64,000 nt of DNA from Rhodocyclaceae bacterium (GCA_028713915.1 JAQTNK010000008.1:61506-125505), one strand, 5' to 3'. Positions 55,820 to 64,000 are shown, counted from the first letter of the stretch. Made by a program: numbers and translations. The notes: generated by a model not told the origin, from the letters alone.

Positions 55820-56844
55820 CAGAAGAGGATCGAGATTGAGGCGGTCCAACCGGTCGGAATATCCCGGGAGACGCCGTACTGGTGCACATATTCGAGCTTC
55901 CAAACCAGCGACGACTCGGGCTTGTAGGCGACGCCCAGCAGCGTGTTTCTCGAATGCCGATCAACCAGGTGATCCTGATAGTCCTCCCACTCGAACAAGC
56001 CGTGCCAGCGCGGCGTAAAGCTGTAGTCCGCCAGGCCGTAAAGACCCCATTCGTGACTGTGCGCAAGCGCGGTATTGCCGAGCCTTTTCGACGCGATGGC
56101 CTCGCTTTCCAGCATCAGGGCGCCGAAGGTCTTTCGCCCATTGGCTCCCACCAGGGTGTAACTGCCGTCCGTTGCCGTCAGTCGGCCGCGCTGGAACGAG
56201 ATGCCGACCTTGTCCGTCAGTCCCATCGGCCAGCTGACGTGGCCACCCCACACATCGCGGTAGTGCCGCGCCGCAATGGCGTCCGGGCGCTGAAACCACT
56301 CGCCTGCAGGCTGCCAATAGAACTGCCAGTCGCGCATATTTCCTTGCGAATCTTGATGCAGCCACGCCATTCCAGACGCATATTCGCTGAAGCCGCGATA
56401 GGTAGTCAGCGGACGCGTGGTCGTTGGCACCAGCGGCGCGGCGTGAATCAGGTTCCAATCGCCGACGGGGCTGAGCATCTTGCCGACCCTGAAGGTATCC
56501 GCCTCGCCCACCTGCGCGTCGTTATACAGGCGTTCGGCCAACAGGTAGCCGTTGGCATGGGGTGCGTTTCCTTGCTGCAGCAGCGTGACGCCGGACAATT
56601 CGATTTCGGCAAAGGGATTTACCCATTGATTGACGCGTCCGGTGACGAACAGGCTCAAGTCGTCGATCGATACCGCTGAAGGGCCTGGTCGTGGCGCATC
56701 GAGCACCAGGCTGCCGTACCCGGAAAGAATGAAGTTATTCCCCAGGTCCACGCCCTGCCCAAGCTGATAGTCATCGGCATGGCATGCCGCATCGACTGCG
56801 AGACAGGAAAGAGCCAGCAGTAAGGCGAGCGGTTTGTTTCGCAT
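55819..56844 (-). CDS. Outer-membrane beta-barrel porin-like protein
   Basis: The 341-residue exported protein has a signal peptide (LALLLALSCLAVDAACHA), many alternating beta strands and a C-terminal phenylalanine (SISILF), the outer-membrane insertion signature. Aromatic belts such as WLHQDSQGNMRDWQFYW fit a barrel. It is first in an operon with the PstS-like protein, histidine kinase and HD-GYP regulator. The ligand is unknown; an anion- or phosphate-related porin is possible because of the neighbour. Confidence 0.72.
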   Translation of the reverse strand: MRNKPLALLLALSCLAVDAACHADDYQLGQGVDLGNNFILSGYGSLVLDAPRPGPSAVSIDDLSLFVTGRVNQWVNPFAEIELSGVTLLQQGNAPHANGYLLAERLYNDAQVGEADTFRVGKMLSPVGDWNLIHAAPLVPTTTRPLTTYRGFSEYASGMAWLHQDSQGNMRDWQFYWQPAGEWFQRPDAIAARHYRDVWGGHVSWPMGLTDKVGISFQRGRLTATDGSYTLVGANGRKTFGALMLESEAIASKRLGNTALAHSHEWGLYGLADYSFTPRWHGLFEWEDYQDHLVDRHSRNTLLGVAYKPESSLVWKLEYVHQYGVSRDIPTGWTASISILF

Positions 56845-56977
56845 AGGTTGTGCCGCTGGGCATGCGCATGCCTGTCGTCGGCTCGAATTGTTTGGCGCGA
56901 TTCTACAGCGCGGGCCATCCTCTCAGCGGGCATATCGGAACCGCCTGCCATTGATGACTCCGAGATGCTGCGATCCA

Positions 56978-57490
56978 CTACAGCTTGGTGCGCAAGGTTC
57001 TGCCAATCAATTCGATCGCCTCGGGGCTGTCCCAGTCCTTCGCGCCGTAGAACTTGCCAAGCACGCGGCCCTGCGCGTCGACCAGAAGGGTCAAGGGAAT
57101 GCGGTCGGCGCCGAGCATGTTTTCCATGACCAGCCGGCGGTCGATGAAGTTGCTGAAAGTGATCCTGGAAGCCCGCAGCGCAGCCTTGGCGGGCTCGACG
57201 TAGTCGTCGGTGGAGATGCCTATCACCTGGAAGCGCTTGCCGCCGTAGCGCCGCGACAGCCGCTCCAGCGAGCCCATTTCCTCGCGGCAGGGACCGCACC
57301 AGCTGGCCCAGACGTTGATGAGCAGCGGCATGCCGCGAAATTCCGAAAGCTGGCGCGAAGGGCCGGACAGGCCCTGCAGCTGCGCCTCGCGCAGCAGGTC
57401 GCCGACTTCGAGTTCGCCGGGCGTCTTCGCCGCGGCGACGCCGCTGGCGCCGGCCAGGAAAAACAGTAGCGCGATGACGGTGGTTTTCAT
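56978..57490 (-). CDS. TlpA-like periplasmic thioredoxin
   Basis: The 170-residue exported protein has a signal peptide (VIALLFFLAGASGVAAA). The thioredoxin fold carries WASWCGPC and the cis-proline segment IPLTLLVD. TlpA/ResA-type proteins reduce apocytochrome c or other disulfides in the periplasm. That would suit an organism rich in c-type cytochromes such as DsrJ, though no ccm gene lies here. It stands alone between the porin operon and arfB. Confidence 0.9.
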   Translation of the reverse strand: MKTTVIALLFFLAGASGVAAAKTPGELEVGDLLREAQLQGLSGPSRQLSEFRGMPLLINVWASWCGPCREEMGSLERLSRRYGGKRFQVIGISTDDYVEPAKAALRASRITFSNFIDRRLVMENMLGADRIPLTLLVDAQGRVLGKFYGAKDWDSPEAIELIGRTLRTKL

Positions 57491-57553
57491 GCGGCGAAGT
57501 TTAGCAGTCGCCTACAATGTCCAGCCACCACCTTGCCGCCAACGCCGCCGGCC

Positions 57554-57958
57554 ATGCGCATCCACCTTACCGTGCCGCCCGAAGAAATCGAAATCACCGC
57601 CATCCGCGCCCAGGGCGCCGGCGGACAGAACGTGAACAAGGTGTCCAGCGCCGCGCACCTGCGCTTCGACGTCGCCGCCTCGTCGCTGCCGGAGCCGGTG
57701 CGCGCGCGCCTGCTGGCGCTCGGCGATCAGCGCATCAGCCGCGACGGCGTCGTCGTCATCAAGGCGCAGAAATTCCGCAGCCTCGACAAGAACCGCGACG
57801 ACGCGCTGCGCCGCCTGCACGAACTGATCGACAGCGTCGCCGTGCCGCGAAAGCTGCGGCGACCGACGCAGCCGACGCGCAGCGCGGTGAAGAAGCGGCT
57901 GGAGAGCAAGGCGCGCCGCGGCACCGTGAAGGCCGGGCGCGGCCGCGTCGGCGAATAG
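57554..57958 (+). CDS. arfB: ArfB (YaeJ) alternative ribosome-rescue hydrolase
   Basis: The 134-residue protein has the class I release-factor GGQ motif (GAGGQNVNKVSS) and a long basic C-terminal tail (KKRLESKARRG), the tail being what inserts into the mRNA channel of stalled ribosomes. The ATG at 57554 gives MRIHLTVP; seven extra codons upstream are unneeded. It converges on the yceH gene across 25 bp. The length is normal for ArfB. Confidence 0.94.
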   Translation: MRIHLTVPPEEIEITAIRAQGAGGQNVNKVSSAAHLRFDVAASSLPEPVRARLLALGDQRISRDGVVVIKAQKFRSLDKNRDDALRRLHELIDSVAVPRKLRRPTQPTRSAVKKRLESKARRGTVKAGRGRVGE

Positions 57959-57983
57959 CGCGCCGCGGCCGTCGCGCGAGCGC

Positions 57984-58643
57984 TCACGAAACGGCTGCCG
58001 CGCCGCACCGCTGCTTCAGTTCTGCCACTTCCGCTTCGAGCTCGGCGATGCGCTGCTCGAGCCGGTCGATGCGGCTCGGCGCCGCTGCCGCCGCGGCCTG
58101 AGGCTGCGGCTCGTCGTCCTCGGCGCCCGCCACTTCGCCGCTAAACAGGTGAGCGTAGCGGGATTCGCGCCGGCCCGCTTCGCGCGGCAGGCGCACGACG
58201 AACGGACCGTCCTCGCGCTGCGCCAGCGCGCGCAGCACGGCCTCGATTTCCGTGACGTCGCTGAACGGGCACAGGCGGCTGGCGCGGCTGCGCAATTCGC
58301 CCGGCGTCTGGGGGCCGCGCAGGAACAGTTCACAGACGACGGCCAGTTCCTGCGGCGAAAATTTCAGCGTGCCGTAGGCGGTATTGCAGAAGCGATGCTG
58401 GTACTTCGACACGCGGCTGCCAAAGCCGCCATGTTCGCTGACCAGGAATTTCTTGATCAGCCGGTCGACACATTCCTGCACCTCGGCTTCGCCGAGGGAC
58501 AACACCGGGTCGCGATTGCTTTTCTGGTTGCAGGCGTTGGTGAGCGCGTTCAACGACAGGGGATATTGCTCCGGCGTGGCGATCTCTTTTTCGATCAGGC
58601 AGCCGATGACGCGGGCTTCGTGGAGAGTCAACTCGATGTGCAT
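57984..58643 (-). CDS. yceH: YceH family protein (DUF480)
   Basis: The 219-residue protein begins [20 protein letters not shown], with two winged-helix units ([21 protein letters not shown] and later [14 protein letters not shown]) typical of DUF480. A C-terminal coiled coil ([21 protein letters not shown]) follows an Ala-rich linker. It is a cytoplasmic protein of unsettled function. The ATG at 58643 fits the family start; the longer frame upstream is spurious. Confidence 0.92.
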   Translation of the reverse strand: MHIELTLHEARVIGCLIEKEIATPEQYPLSLNALTNACNQKSNRDPVLSLGEAEVQECVDRLIKKFLVSEHGGFGSRVSKYQHRFCNTAYGTLKFSPQELAVVCELFLRGPQTPGELRSRASRLCPFSDVTEIEAVLRALAQREDGPFVVRLPREAGRRESRYAHLFSGEVAGAEDDEPQPQAAAAAAPSRIDRLEQRIAELEAEVAELKQRCGAAAVS

Positions 58644-58823
58644 CGCAGGTGTCCAAGGTGAGCGTGCCTGGCGGACTGCGCCGGGCCGGCAGCGGAGTGC
58701 GCAGTATACGCGCCGCAGCGATGCTGCCCGTGAAACCCCGGCCGCCATTGCCGCTCTAAGCTCGGGTGAAGCATCGAGCGAGGGAGCCCAACGATGGGGG
58801 TCGCGCCAGCGCAGGAGGCAATC

Positions 58824-59123
58824 ATGGTCAATGTCGCATTGTGGGTCCGCCTTGAGGCCAAGCCCGGCAAGGAGAAGGACGTCGAAACCTTCCTCAGGAG
58901 CGGGCTCGCCCTGGTCCAGGAAGAACCCGCCACCGCGGCGTGGTTCGGCATTCGTCTCGGCCCTTCCAGCTACGGCATCTTCGATGCCTTCGCCGACGAA
59001 CAGGGACGCAACGCCCATCTTTCGGGAAAGGTGGCGGCCGCGCTGATGGCGAAAGCGCCCGAGCTTTTCGCCCAGCCGCCAAGCATCGAGAAAGTGGATG
59101 TCCTCGCCGACAAGCTGCCGTGA
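58824..59123 (+). CDS. Antibiotic biosynthesis monooxygenase-fold (ABM) protein
   Basis: The 99-residue protein starts [23 protein letters not shown] and continues in the ferredoxin-like ABM pattern ([18 protein letters not shown]). Such dimeric proteins include quinol monooxygenases and heme-degrading enzymes, but many have unknown substrates. CAGGAGGCA lies before the ATG at 58824, so that start is preferred over one at 58794. Confidence 0.8.
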   Translation: MVNVALWVRLEAKPGKEKDVETFLRSGLALVQEEPATAAWFGIRLGPSSYGIFDAFADEQGRNAHLSGKVAAALMAKAPELFAQPPSIEKVDVLADKLP

Positions 59124-59339
59124 CCGCCGCGGCGGGCGCACCCCCTGAACCAAGCGGCGCCGGCGTCGCAGCCGAAAATCGCCGCGCGCGGCGCGATTGC
59201 GCCGCAGCCGTGATAGGCTGTGGCGATGAATGATTACTTTGCAATTCGCCGACTGGCCCACGTCCGCGGCGCCGTTTCAAGCGGCCGCGGCGACAGGCAG
59301 CATCAGGCCGGCGTTGCGCCGCCAGTTCAGGAACGTTAA

Positions 59340-59576
59340 ATGGCCGACACACTTTTTTGCTATCACTGCCGCGCTTACCATCCGAAGGAAGAGATGCGCC
59401 AGATAGACACCAAGGGCGGCAAGCGCTGGCGCTGCATCAAGTCCATCGAAGCGACGCTGCGCGGCAGGGAAAGCCGCGAAGCTTTCGGTCGCGAGCAGAC
59501 CGCCATGAACAAGGCGGAAGCGCAGGCGAAGATGCGCATCCTGGCGGACGCGAAGCCGTCGCCTGCCGGCAAGTAG
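59340..59576 (+). CDS. Small zinc-ribbon-like hypothetical protein
   Basis: A 78-residue protein opening MADTLFCYHCRAYHPKEEM, with Cys7, Cys10 and a later Cys (RWRCIKS), which looks like a small metal-binding knuckle, followed by a charged Lys/Arg/Glu helix. AGGAACG precedes the ATG. The upstream 216 bp hold a 37-codon frame ending exactly at its start codon, which I do not call. Function unknown. Confidence 0.72.
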   Translation: MADTLFCYHCRAYHPKEEMRQIDTKGGKRWRCIKSIEATLRGRESREAFGREQTAMNKAEAQAKMRILADAKPSPAGK

Positions 59577-59589
59577 CCGGTCCCCGGCG

Positions 59590-61110
59590 TCAGTCCAGCG
59601 GCGCCGTACGCAAGCGGATATTCGTCAGCGCCAGTTTGAAGGCGTTGCCCAGCGCCGTGCTCACCTGCACCAGCCGCGTCCAGCGGGCGCCCGCGGTGCC
59701 TGCGGCGGCCTGCATGTGCAGCAGGCCGATGAGTTGTCCCTGTACGACCAGCGGACAACACAGGTAGGAGGTCGTGGGCGCCGCCTCGAAATGGCTGCAC
59801 AAGAGGCCGGTGGCGGAATTCGTCACTTCGTGCGGCTGGCGGCGGCGCAACGCCCAGCAGGCGTCGCCGCCGAACGAGGGAAGCATGTCCGCATGTTCGC
59901 CCCAGCTCGCCACGGTCGTAAACGTTTCGCCGGCCGCGTCCGCCAGCGCCAGGGCGCCGCCGCTGCCGAGCGTGAATTTCTCGGCGACATGCGCGATGGC
60001 GCGCGTGGCTTCCGTCGCCGTGGTGCAAAGCTGCAGCAGCTCGGAGGCCTCGTTGAGGCGAGCGAGGTCTTCCGCCTGCTCCTGCAGTTCGGACAAGGAG
60101 GCCAGCAAGCGCGCGTGCGAATGCTGCAATTCCTCTTCGGCCTGCTTGCGCGCGGTGACGTCTTCCTGGATCGTCAGGTAATGCGTGACGACGCCATCGT
60201 CATCGAGGATCGGCGTGACCGAAACCCTGTCCCAATACAGCTCGCCGTTCTTCCTGCGATTGTGGAACTCGCCGAACCATTCGGCCTTGCCGGCGATCGA
60301 ACGCCAGAACTGGGCATAGGTTTCCTCGGGCAGGTCGCCGGACTTGAGGATGCGCGGCGTCTTTCCCGCCACGTCCTCCATGGTGTAGCCGGTGACTTCG
60401 ACGAACTTCGGATTGACGTACTCGAATACGCCGTTGGCATCAGTGATGAAAGTCGACGCCGGGCTGTGCTCGACGGCCAGGGACAGCTTGCGCAGTTGTA
60501 TCTCGGCCTGGCGGTGAAAGGCGACCTCCTCCTTGAGCAAGCTGTTGGCGCGCAGGAAATCCTGGTTGCGCTCGGCGAGGTTTTCATACATTTCGTTCAG
60601 CGCCCGCAGCAGCACCTCGTGCGTGTCGGACATTTTCTCGATGGCACGGTTGCGCGCCTCGACCGGGGTCAAGCCCCGCTCCAGGGCGATGATCTCGTTG
60701 GCCATGCGCATGTCGGTGCCGAGGATGTGAAAGATCAGCCAGCGCGACAGAAAGCCCAGGGTCTTGGTCAACACCTGCAAAGGATCGTCTTGCGCGGAAT
60801 TCCGCGCCCGCGCCACTTCCGCCACGAAAGATGCGTGCGAGGCCTTGTGCGCGGCCTCGAACTCGGCATCCACCTCGCATTCATGCATCAGGTTCTCTTC
60901 GGTGCGGAAGTGGTAGCTCGCATAGCTGGCGAGGTCGTCGAACACCTCCATCGAGGCCGCCGCGTCGGCGCGCACCGCGAGCGTATTGCCGAGGGCGTTG
61001 ATGAGTGCCACGAGCTTCTTGTGCTGGCGGTCGACCTGGGCGATGCCGACCTGATACTTGGCGTTCCAGACGAAGATGTCGGCGCGGCGCTTCTTGGTTC
61101 TCGGTTTCAT
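59590..61110 (-). CDS. Hemerythrin-PAS-GAF sensor protein with no recognisable output domain
   Basis: The 506-residue soluble protein has a bacteriohemerythrin domain (about 15-150) with the ligand pattern DRQHKKL, HFRTEEN, HKASHASF and FHILGTDM. A coiled coil (about 180-230) and a PAS domain (about 230-360; GYTMEDVAGK, RRKNGELYWDRVSV) follow, then GAF (about 385-500). It stops right after the GAF helix that in related proteins leads into GGDEF or kinase domains. Hemerythrin senses oxygen or nitric oxide through a diiron site. I start at MKPRTKK (61110). Confidence 0.88.
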   Translation of the reverse strand: MKPRTKKRRADIFVWNAKYQVGIAQVDRQHKKLVALINALGNTLAVRADAAASMEVFDDLASYASYHFRTEENLMHECEVDAEFEAAHKASHASFVAEVARARNSAQDDPLQVLTKTLGFLSRWLIFHILGTDMRMANEIIALERGLTPVEARNRAIEKMSDTHEVLLRALNEMYENLAERNQDFLRANSLLKEEVAFHRQAEIQLRKLSLAVEHSPASTFITDANGVFEYVNPKFVEVTGYTMEDVAGKTPRILKSGDLPEETYAQFWRSIAGKAEWFGEFHNRRKNGELYWDRVSVTPILDDDGVVTHYLTIQEDVTARKQAEEELQHSHARLLASLSELQEQAEDLARLNEASELLQLCTTATEATRAIAHVAEKFTLGSGGALALADAAGETFTTVASWGEHADMLPSFGGDACWALRRRQPHEVTNSATGLLCSHFEAAPTTSYLCCPLVVQGQLIGLLHMQAAAGTAGARWTRLVQVSTALGNAFKLALTNIRLRTAPLD

Positions 61111-61245
61111 GTGTTTGTCATGATGCGGCCCAGGATCTTGGCCGCCGCCCTCCCCGGCGAATCCTTCTCTGCCGCGCATTCTATCGCACGCCCGGGCGCC
61201 GGGCCGGCGGCCGGGCGCAATACATTTTTACAAAGGTCCCAACCG

Positions 61246-61274
61246 TTGAAGTAATTGGATTTCAGGTTTATGTT
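61246..61274 (+). promoter_or_regulatory. Sigma70-type promoter candidate upstream of the Tyr/Pro-rich exported protein
   Basis: TTGAAG (61246-61251) and TATGTT (61269-61274) are separated by exactly 17 bp in an unusually AT-rich patch for this window, 32 bp before the ATG at 61306. Spacing and composition are good, though the boxes are not perfect consensus. Confidence 0.5.
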
Positions 61275-61305
61275 CGAATCTTGGCAACAAGGAAGGAGCC
61301 ACGTC

Positions 61306-61680
61306 ATGAAAACGATCAAGTGGTTAATCGCACTGCTCTTGCTGGCAACGGTCGGCAGCACGGCCGCCTGGGCGGATCATGGACACGGCCACGTCCATTT
61401 CGGCGTGGTGATCGGCCCGTATTGGGGGCCGTGGGGCTATTATCCGCCGCCGGCCTACTATTACCCGCCCTACTACCCGCCCTACTATCCGCCGGTGGTG
61501 GTCGAGCGCCAGGCGCCGGTCTATATCGAACAAGCTGCGCCGGCTGCTGCCGCGCCCGCGCCCGCGCCGCAGACGAATTACTGGTATTACTGCGGCGCCG
61601 CAAAAGGCTACTATCCTTACGTCAAGGAATGCCCGGGCGGCTGGCAAAAAGTTCTGCCCCAACCTCCTGCTCAACCCTGA
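61306..61680 (+). CDS. Small exported Tyr/Pro-rich protein
   Basis: A 124-residue protein with a signal peptide (WLIALLLLATVGSTAAWA), then HGHGHVHFG, a long Tyr/Pro stretch (about 40-65), an Ala/Pro linker and a C-terminal YWYYCGAAKGYYPYVKECPGGWQKV unit with two cysteines. The C-terminal unit recurs in proteobacterial secreted proteins, whose function is not known to me. AAGGAGC precedes the ATG at 61306. It begins a run of four small exported proteins in one direction. Confidence 0.75.
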   Translation: MKTIKWLIALLLLATVGSTAAWADHGHGHVHFGVVIGPYWGPWGYYPPPAYYYPPYYPPYYPPVVVERQAPVYIEQAAPAAAAPAPAPQTNYWYYCGAAKGYYPYVKECPGGWQKVLPQPPAQP

Positions 61681-61701
61681 AGCGGACAAGGAGTCATTGC
61701 C

Positions 61702-62223
61702 ATGAAAGCCCTGAATGCATCGTTGGCCTTATCCAGCCTGCTGCTGCTCGGCGCTTGCGCCAGCGCGCCGACGGGTCCAAGCGTAATGGCGCTGCCCGGC
61801 AGCGGCAAGAACTTCGAGCAGTTCCGCTTTGACGACGCCGAATGCCGCGACTACGCGCAAAGCCAGGTCGGCGGCACCGCGCAGGAAGCCGCGGACAACG
61901 CCGCGCTGCGCAGCGCCACGGTCGGCACTGCGGTGGGCGCAGTCGCCGGCGCGGCGATCGGCGGCCACCAAGGCGCCGGCGTCGGCGCCGGCACCGGCCT
62001 GCTGGTCGGCAGCATGGCCGGCAGCAGCGCGGCGGAGGGCTCGGCCTACGGCGCACAGCGCCGCTACGATAACGCGTATGTGCAATGCATGTACGCCAAG
62101 GGCGACAAGGTTCCTGTTTCCGGCGCCCTGGCCCGGCCCCAGGCGCCGCCGGCACCCATACCGCCGGCGCCGGCGGGCGCATATCCGCCGCCGCCCCCGC
62201 CGGGTTACGCCCCCCCGCGCTGA
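61702..62223 (+). CDS. Glycine-zipper lipoprotein
   Basis: A 173-residue protein with a lipoprotein signal (SLLLLGAC, lipobox Cys19), so probably in the outer membrane. A glycine-zipper run (about 75-112, VGTAVGAVAGAAIGG) is followed by QRRYDNAYVQCMYAKGD and a Pro-rich tail. AAGGAGTC precedes the ATG. It begins 22 bp after the preceding gene, so they are likely cotranscribed. Function unknown; the family is linked to envelope integrity. Confidence 0.82.
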   Translation: MKALNASLALSSLLLLGACASAPTGPSVMALPGSGKNFEQFRFDDAECRDYAQSQVGGTAQEAADNAALRSATVGTAVGAVAGAAIGGHQGAGVGAGTGLLVGSMAGSSAAEGSAYGAQRRYDNAYVQCMYAKGDKVPVSGALARPQAPPAPIPPAPAGAYPPPPPPGYAPPR

Positions 62224-62277
62224 TCGCTAAACCCCCATCCCGCGCCACCATTCTTCGCTGAGGAGTATTCCACCATC

Positions 62278-62985
62278 ATGAGTAGCTCACCCACTTCGTC
62301 CCAGTCGCTGCACCCGATTTTCTGGATCGCCGGGATTGCCGTGACCCTGCTGTCGGTCGTCGGCATTGCTTCGCTGACCGGGCTGCTGCCTTCCCGCTCG
62401 GCCGCGCCGGCTCCCGTCGTGGCGACGGTGCCCGCGCCCAGCGACGCGCCCGTGCCGCCGCCGACCGCCACCGCGCCGCCGGCCGAAACCGCGCCGGTCG
62501 CTTCCGTTCCTCCGGTTCCTGCAGTGGCTCACCACCCGGCCAAGCACAAGGCAGCGCGCGCGGTGGCGGCATTGCCGCCGCCGAGCGGCACCGGCGTGCC
62601 GCCGGACTACGTGCCGCCGACCGCCGCAGCGACTGCGCCGGCAGTTCCTCCGTGCAGCAATTGCGGCGTCGTCGCCAACATTCGCCAAGTCACCCACGAA
62701 GGCCAGGCCAGCGGCCTCGGTGCCGTCGGCGGCGGCGTCGTCGGCGGCGCGCTCGCCAACAATATCGGCCGGGGCAATGGCCGCACGCTGGCCACCATCG
62801 CCGGCATGATCGGCGGCGGGCTGGTCGGCAACAAGATTGAGAAGTCGCAGCGCCAGACCGTCAGCTACCAGATCTCCGTGCATATGGAAGACGGCACCAG
62901 CCAGCTGCTGAACTTCGAGACCATGCCGGCCTGGCACGTCGGCGATCCGGTCAAGGTCGTCAACGGCACGCTCGTCGCCCGTTGA
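62278..62985 (+). CDS. SlyB/17-kDa-like glycine-zipper membrane protein with Pro/Ala linker
   Basis: The 235-residue protein has an N-terminal transmembrane anchor (about 14-36) and a long Ala/Pro/Val linker (about 40-120). The C-terminal 17-kDa surface-antigen-like domain has CSNCGVV, a glycine-zipper (GLGAVGGGVVGGALANNIG) and a VSYQISVHMEDGTS strand region. It is likely an envelope protein. It follows the lipoprotein gene by 54 bp. The two cysteines in CSNC may form a disulfide. Confidence 0.8.
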   Translation: MSSSPTSSQSLHPIFWIAGIAVTLLSVVGIASLTGLLPSRSAAPAPVVATVPAPSDAPVPPPTATAPPAETAPVASVPPVPAVAHHPAKHKAARAVAALPPPSGTGVPPDYVPPTAAATAPAVPPCSNCGVVANIRQVTHEGQASGLGAVGGGVVGGALANNIGRGNGRTLATIAGMIGGGLVGNKIEKSQRQTVSYQISVHMEDGTSQLLNFETMPAWHVGDPVKVVNGTLVAR

Positions 62986-63105
62986 ACCGGCAGGCCGGGC
63001 GGAACGCTGCCCGGCCTGCGCCCGATCGGAAACGCGCAAAGCGGCCAATCCTGTGCGAGTATTCGCCTCGGCTCCAACCACACCCCGCTGCGACGCTCGC
63101 CCACC

Positions 63106-63519
63106 ATGAACCCGATCCTGCGCTGCGCAACCGCCGCGGTCGCCTGCCTGCTGGCGGTGCCATGCCTGGCGGCGACGCCGAAATCCGCCGCCAAGCCCAA
63201 GCCGGCTGCGGCGGCCAAGCCGGCGCCAATTCCGGACGACGATCTGACGACCGCCGCGACGCGCCACGTGGCGATCTGTCCGCCGCCGAAGGCGGGGCGG
63301 TGCGTCATCAAGAAGCCGATCGCGACCGGCTATCGCGTCCTCACGGCCGGCGTCGATCTCGAAGACAAGGACGGCCAGTGGATCGCCGATTTCAGCAAGG
63401 GCCCGAAGGGGCAGAAAGTGCTGCTGCAGGTCTTGGGGCTAAACGGCGACCTGCACGATATCGAAGTGTCCTTCCAGGGCAAGCCTGCGGCGAAGAAGGC
63501 CGCGGCGAAGAAGCAGTAG
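63106..63519 (+). CDS. Small exported hypothetical protein with Lys/Ala-rich ends
   Basis: A 137-residue protein with a signal peptide (CATAAVACLLAVPCLAA), a Lys/Pro/Ala-rich stretch, a folded middle (ICPPPKAGRCVIKKPIATGYRVL, two cysteines) and a Lys/Ala tail. I do not recognise the family. It ends tail to tail against moaE with no gap. Function unknown. Confidence 0.65.
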   Translation: MNPILRCATAAVACLLAVPCLAATPKSAAKPKPAAAAKPAPIPDDDLTTAATRHVAICPPPKAGRCVIKKPIATGYRVLTAGVDLEDKDGQWIADFSKGPKGQKVLLQVLGLNGDLHDIEVSFQGKPAAKKAAAKKQ

Positions 63520-63969
63520 CTAACTGCCGCCGGGCTGCCAGCGGGAAGCCGCGGCAGCGTCGGATTCGCGCGCATCGACCCACTGGGCGCCCGCCGCAGT
63601 CTCTTCCTTTTTCCAGAACGGCGCGCGCGTCTTCAGGTAATCCATGATGAACTCGCAGGCGGCGAAAGCGTCGTGGCGATGCCGCGAGGCGACGCCGACG
63701 AAGACGATGCGCTCGCCGGGAAGAAGGCGGCCGACGCGATGGATCACGCGCACCCGGCGCAATTCCCAGCGATGACCGGCCTCGGCGACGATCGCGGCGA
63801 GCGCCTTCTCCGTCATGCCCGGATAGTGCTCGAGCGTCATCGCCTCGATGCCCACGCCGCGCACCAGGCCGACGAAACTGGCGACCGCCCCCGCGCCGTC
63901 GTCGCCCGCGCTCAGCGCGGCAACCTCGGCACCGACGTCGAAATCGGCTTCTTGCACCGCAACGGACAT
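63520..63969 (-). CDS. moaE: Molybdopterin synthase catalytic subunit MoaE
   Basis: The 149-residue protein has the MoaE features: ASFVGLVR, TLEHYPGMTEKAL, RVRVIHRVGRLLPGERIVFVGV, SRHRHDAFAACEFIMDYLKTRAPFWKKE, with the conserved active-site lysines in the last segment. It adds the dithiolene sulfurs to precursor Z using MoaD thiocarboxylate, producing molybdopterin in the cytoplasm. It follows the moaD end at 63970 directly. The enzymes needing Moco are not in this window. Confidence 0.95.
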   Translation of the reverse strand: MSVAVQEADFDVGAEVAALSAGDDGAGAVASFVGLVRGVGIEAMTLEHYPGMTEKALAAIVAEAGHRWELRRVRVIHRVGRLLPGERIVFVGVASRHRHDAFAACEFIMDYLKTRAPFWKKEETAAGAQWVDARESDAAAASRWQPGGS

Positions 63970-64000
63970 TCAGCCTCCCGTCACCGGCGGGAAGAAAGCG
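63970..64000 (-). CDS. moaD: MoaD C-terminal end (partial, cut by window edge)
   Basis: The minus-strand frame entering from the right edge ends FFPPVTGG then TGA at 63970-63972. The double-glycine end is the thiocarboxylation site of MoaD, and its position immediately upstream of moaE confirms the call. Only ten codons (stop included) are visible. Confidence 0.85.
   Translation of the reverse strand, partial: AFFPPVTGG

Noticed and set aside
59226..59339. 37-codon frame ending exactly at the start of the zinc-ribbon-like gene
   Set aside because: The stop/start contact is suggestive of a leader peptide, but there is no ribosome-binding site, no signal in the sequence, and the downstream gene has its own AGGAACG site.

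Overview
The window is a uniformly GC-rich chromosomal segment with tightly packed genes, many joined by ATGA or TGATG overlaps, and no tRNA, rRNA, IS element or prophage that I can see. Its housekeeping genes (dnaB, dnaQ, rnhA, gloB, mltD, arfB, yceH, moaE) and a complete oxidative-type dsr operon point to a sulfur-oxidising betaproteobacterium, probably of the Rhodocyclales/Sulfuritalea or Sulfuricella/Thiobacillus kind. The genus is an inference from gene content.

Layout. 1-13 kb: a partial C26 amidohydrolase, a YbdK-type ligase, a cation/proton antiporter, a methyltransferase, dnaB, an NnrS-like membrane protein, dnaQ-rnhA-methyltransferase, gloB, a CheY-like regulator, mltD and a diguanylate cyclase with a c-type heme motif. 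13.7-19.6 kb: a hybrid histidine kinase overlapping a PAS-GGDEF-EAL protein, and a secreted polysaccharide lyase-like protein. 19.8-24 kb: a yejBEF-type peptide ABC transporter without yejA. 24-32 kb: two more diguanylate cyclases, a cyclic-nucleotide-binding/acetate kinase/PduL triple fusion beside a metallo-beta-lactamase-fold hydrolase, two copies of a structured repeat, and an HDOD protein.

31.8-49.6 kb is the sulfur locus. On the plus strand lies dsrABEFHCMKLJOPNR followed by a siroheme-type uroporphyrinogen III methyltransferase. Together these encode reverse dissimilatory sulfite reductase, the DsrEFH/DsrC sulfur relay, the DsrMKJOP membrane complex, DsrL, and cofactor-maturation proteins. 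Divergent from dsrA is an accessory operon: a 74-residue protein, a Cas6/Cmx6-like protein, a tandem TusA, a cysteine-less DsrC paralogue, a chemoreceptor, an unknown protein and a TauD-like dioxygenase. The shared 240-bp intergenic region holds two clean palindromes that could be operators for both directions.

49.7-64 kb: a stress-type glycine-rich protein, an ABC-F ATPase, a porin/binding-protein/histidine kinase/HD-GYP signalling operon, a TlpA-like thioredoxin, arfB, yceH, a monooxygenase-fold protein, a hemerythrin-PAS-GAF sensor with no output domain, four small exported proteins, and moaE with the last codons of moaD. Cyclic-di-GMP turnover genes are unusually dense: four GGDEF proteins (one also EAL) and one HD-GYP protein, plus an HDOD protein.

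The most unusual items are the Cas6-like protein embedded in a sulfur operon, the CNB-AckA-PduL fusion, the paired covarying stem elements near 30.7 kb, and a small insertion that appears to have displaced the original 3' end of rnhA.
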